Below are positions 62,988 to 64,000 of a stretch of 64,000 nucleotides of DNA, in pieces (position 1 is the stretch's first letter; each line of letters opens with the position of its first letter). The translations under genes and the position numbers were made by a program. The notes below the pieces were generated by a model. It saw only the letters and a program-made list of their open reading frames with translations, did not search any database and was not told where the DNA came from. The stretch lies in contig NZ_JAJGSX010000003.1 of NCBI RefSeq assembly GCF_021245725.1, positions 558,001 to 622,000 of the forward strand. Direction: 5' to 3'. The stretch comes from Pseudonocardia sp. TRM90224 (GTDB lineage: Bacteria > Actinomycetota > Actinomycetes > Mycobacteriales > Pseudonocardiaceae).

Positions 62988-63826
62988 TGCACGGGCTCCT
63001 CACCGTGGCAGTGCTCGCCGTGGGAGTCGGCGCCGACGACAACGAGCCGGTCGCGCACACGCAGCACGTCGACCCTGGTCCGGTACAGCTCGCTGAGCAC
63101 CGCCGACGTCATGACCTCCGACGGCGGGCCGACCCGGAAACGGCCGTTGACGAGGTAGAGCACGCGGTCGACGAGCGGCAGCACCGGGTTGATCTCGTGC
63201 GTGACGAAGAGGACAGCGGTGTTCGCCGAGCGGCGCCGCCCGTCGATGAGCTCGGTGACGGTGCGCTGGTGGGCGAGGTCGAGCGAGAGCAGCGGTTCGT
63301 CGCACAGCAGCACGTCGGGGTCGCCGACCAGCGCCTGCGCCACCCGCAGCCGCTGCTGCTCGCCCCCGGAGAGCCGCCCGACCGGCGCGTGGGCGTAGCC
63401 GCTGCCGCCGACGGCCGCGAGCGCGGCGTCGACCTTCGCCCGGCGCGCCCGACGGCCGCGGATGCCCAGGCCGAGCTTGTGCCCGTCGAGGCCGAGCCCG
63501 ACGAGGTCGCGGCCGCGCAGCGGCAGGTCGGGGTCGAGCGCCTTCTGCTGCGGCACGTACCCGATGCTCGGACTGCCCCGCCGCGGCGGCTCGCCCGCAA
63601 CCTTCACCTCACCCGCCGACAGCGGCAGCAACCCGAGCAGCACCCGCATCAACGTCGTCTTGCCGGAGCCGTTCGGCCCGAGCACGGCGACGAACTCGCC
63701 GGGCGCGACGTCGAGGTCGAGCCCGTCCCACAGCGTCCGCTCACCGAAGCTGACGCGCGCGCCGCGCAGCGAGAGCGCGGCTGGTGCGACGCCTGTGGTG
63801 GTGGCGGGGACGGTGGGTGCTGCCAT
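62984..63826 (-). CDS. Metal ABC transporter ATP-binding protein (ZnuC type)
   Basis: ATPase of 280 aa that drives the importer. Walker A GPNGSGKTT, Q-loop VPQQKALD, signature LSGGEQQRLRVAQAL, Walker B VLLCDEPLLSLD and the H-loop VTHEINP are present. The C-terminus is histidine-rich (DSHGEHCHGEEP), a possible metal-sensing or buffering tail. It lies five bases after the binding-protein gene, within one operon. Confidence 0.93.
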   Translation of the reverse strand: MAAPTVPATTTGVAPAALSLRGARVSFGERTLWDGLDLDVAPGEFVAVLGPNGSGKTTLMRVLLGLLPLSAGEVKVAGEPPRRGSPSIGYVPQQKALDPDLPLRGRDLVGLGLDGHKLGLGIRGRRARRAKVDAALAAVGGSGYAHAPVGRLSGGEQQRLRVAQALVGDPDVLLCDEPLLSLDLAHQRTVTELIDGRRRSANTAVLFVTHEINPVLPLVDRVLYLVNGRFRVGPPSEVMTSAVLSELYRTRVDVLRVRDRLVVVGADSHGEHCHGEEPVQ

Positions 63827-63831
63827 GTGCG

Positions 63832-64000
63832 TCAGGTCCGGTTCAAGGCGGTGGCGAGCGCATCGATCTGTGCGCCCATCCAGGTTACGTAGTCGCTCCC
63901 CGCCGGCAGCGTCTCGGTCACGTCGACGACGGGTACACCTGCAGTTTGCGCCGCCTGCTTCACCTGGTCGGTGGTGGGGGTCTCGGTCTGGGCGTTGAGC
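63832..64000 (-). CDS. Metal ABC transporter substrate-binding protein (ZnuA type), C-terminal end only
   Basis: The last 55 codons of a cluster A-I metal-binding protein, cut by the window edge. They read NAQTETPTTDQVKQAAQTAG, then VPVVDVTETLPAGSDYVTWM and a final ALATALNRT. The VPVVDVTETLP segment and its place before the ATPase gene identify it. The metal ligands lie in the missing part, so zinc versus manganese cannot be decided. Confidence 0.85.
   Translation of the reverse strand, partial: LNAQTETPTTDQVKQAAQTAGVPVVDVTETLPAGSDYVTWMGAQIDALATALNRT

Noticed and set aside
1..64000. Large biosynthetic cluster, prophage or defence system
   Set aside because: Gene content is housekeeping plus single accessory genes; no PKS/NRPS, integrase, restriction, toxin or phage structural genes were recognised.

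Overview
The window is a high-GC stretch of an actinomycete chromosome, most likely from Pseudonocardiaceae (Pseudonocardia or a close relative). This rests on very GC-rich third codon positions, frequent GTG starts, ATGA/GTGA stop-start overlaps, many leaderless starts, and gene order. The blocks ppa-dacB-metalloprotease-tilS-hpt-ftsH-folE-folP-folB-folK-DUF3180-DUF2520-panC-coaX-lysS-lsr2-clpC and mhuD-hydrolase-mutY-membrane protein-radA-lpqE-carD-ispD-ispF-cysS-rlmB match the Mycobacterium tuberculosis Rv3579-Rv3628 neighbourhood. No rRNA, tRNA, CRISPR, prophage or insertion sequence was seen.

Layout. 1-4.4 kb: the end of a HAMP-adenylate cyclase, an EamA transporter, and a 5-oxoprolinase operon (pxpA plus a fused pxpB-pxpC). 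4.4-10.3 kb: a leucine/branched acyl-CoA catabolism locus (TetR regulator, DUF1203 gene, acyl-CoA carboxylase beta and alpha chains, acyl-CoA dehydrogenase) with two near-identical TetR-type operators. 10.3-22.9 kb: mixed metabolic genes (Nudix, surE, esterases, aldose epimerase, SirB1-like protein, MDR reductase, MEDS anti-sigma factor, MaoC hydratase, thiolase, MarR-MFS pair). 22.9-45.1 kb: the conserved housekeeping block for cell wall (dacB), tRNA modification (tilS), purine salvage (hpt), proteolysis (ftsH, clpC), folate (folE-P-B-K), pantothenate/CoA (panC, coaX), lysS and lsr2. 45.1-49.9 kb: accessory genes and a 22-bp repeat array. 49.9-64 kb: heme degradation (mhuD), permease, mutY, radA, lpqE, carD, isoprenoid genes ispD/ispF, cysS, rlmB, and a zinc/manganese-type ABC transporter running off the right edge.

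The most unusual content lies between genes. Four unrelated families of large inverted repeats were found, here called A (six copies), B (two), C (four) and D (one). They sit mainly between convergent genes. A, B and D share one design, a conserved outer stem around a different inner palindrome; C is a pair of palindromes that can pair with each other. In addition, 17 contiguous 22-bp units lie in two head-on arrays between clpC and a YihY-type gene. Two family C copies sit directly at the broken 3' ends of truncated genes, and family D lies in frame inside the pxpB-pxpC fusion.

Many genes show a TAnnnT hexamer 5 to 8 (usually 7) bases before an ATG/GTG and no Shine-Dalgarno sequence, which points to leaderless mRNAs and helped fix start codons.
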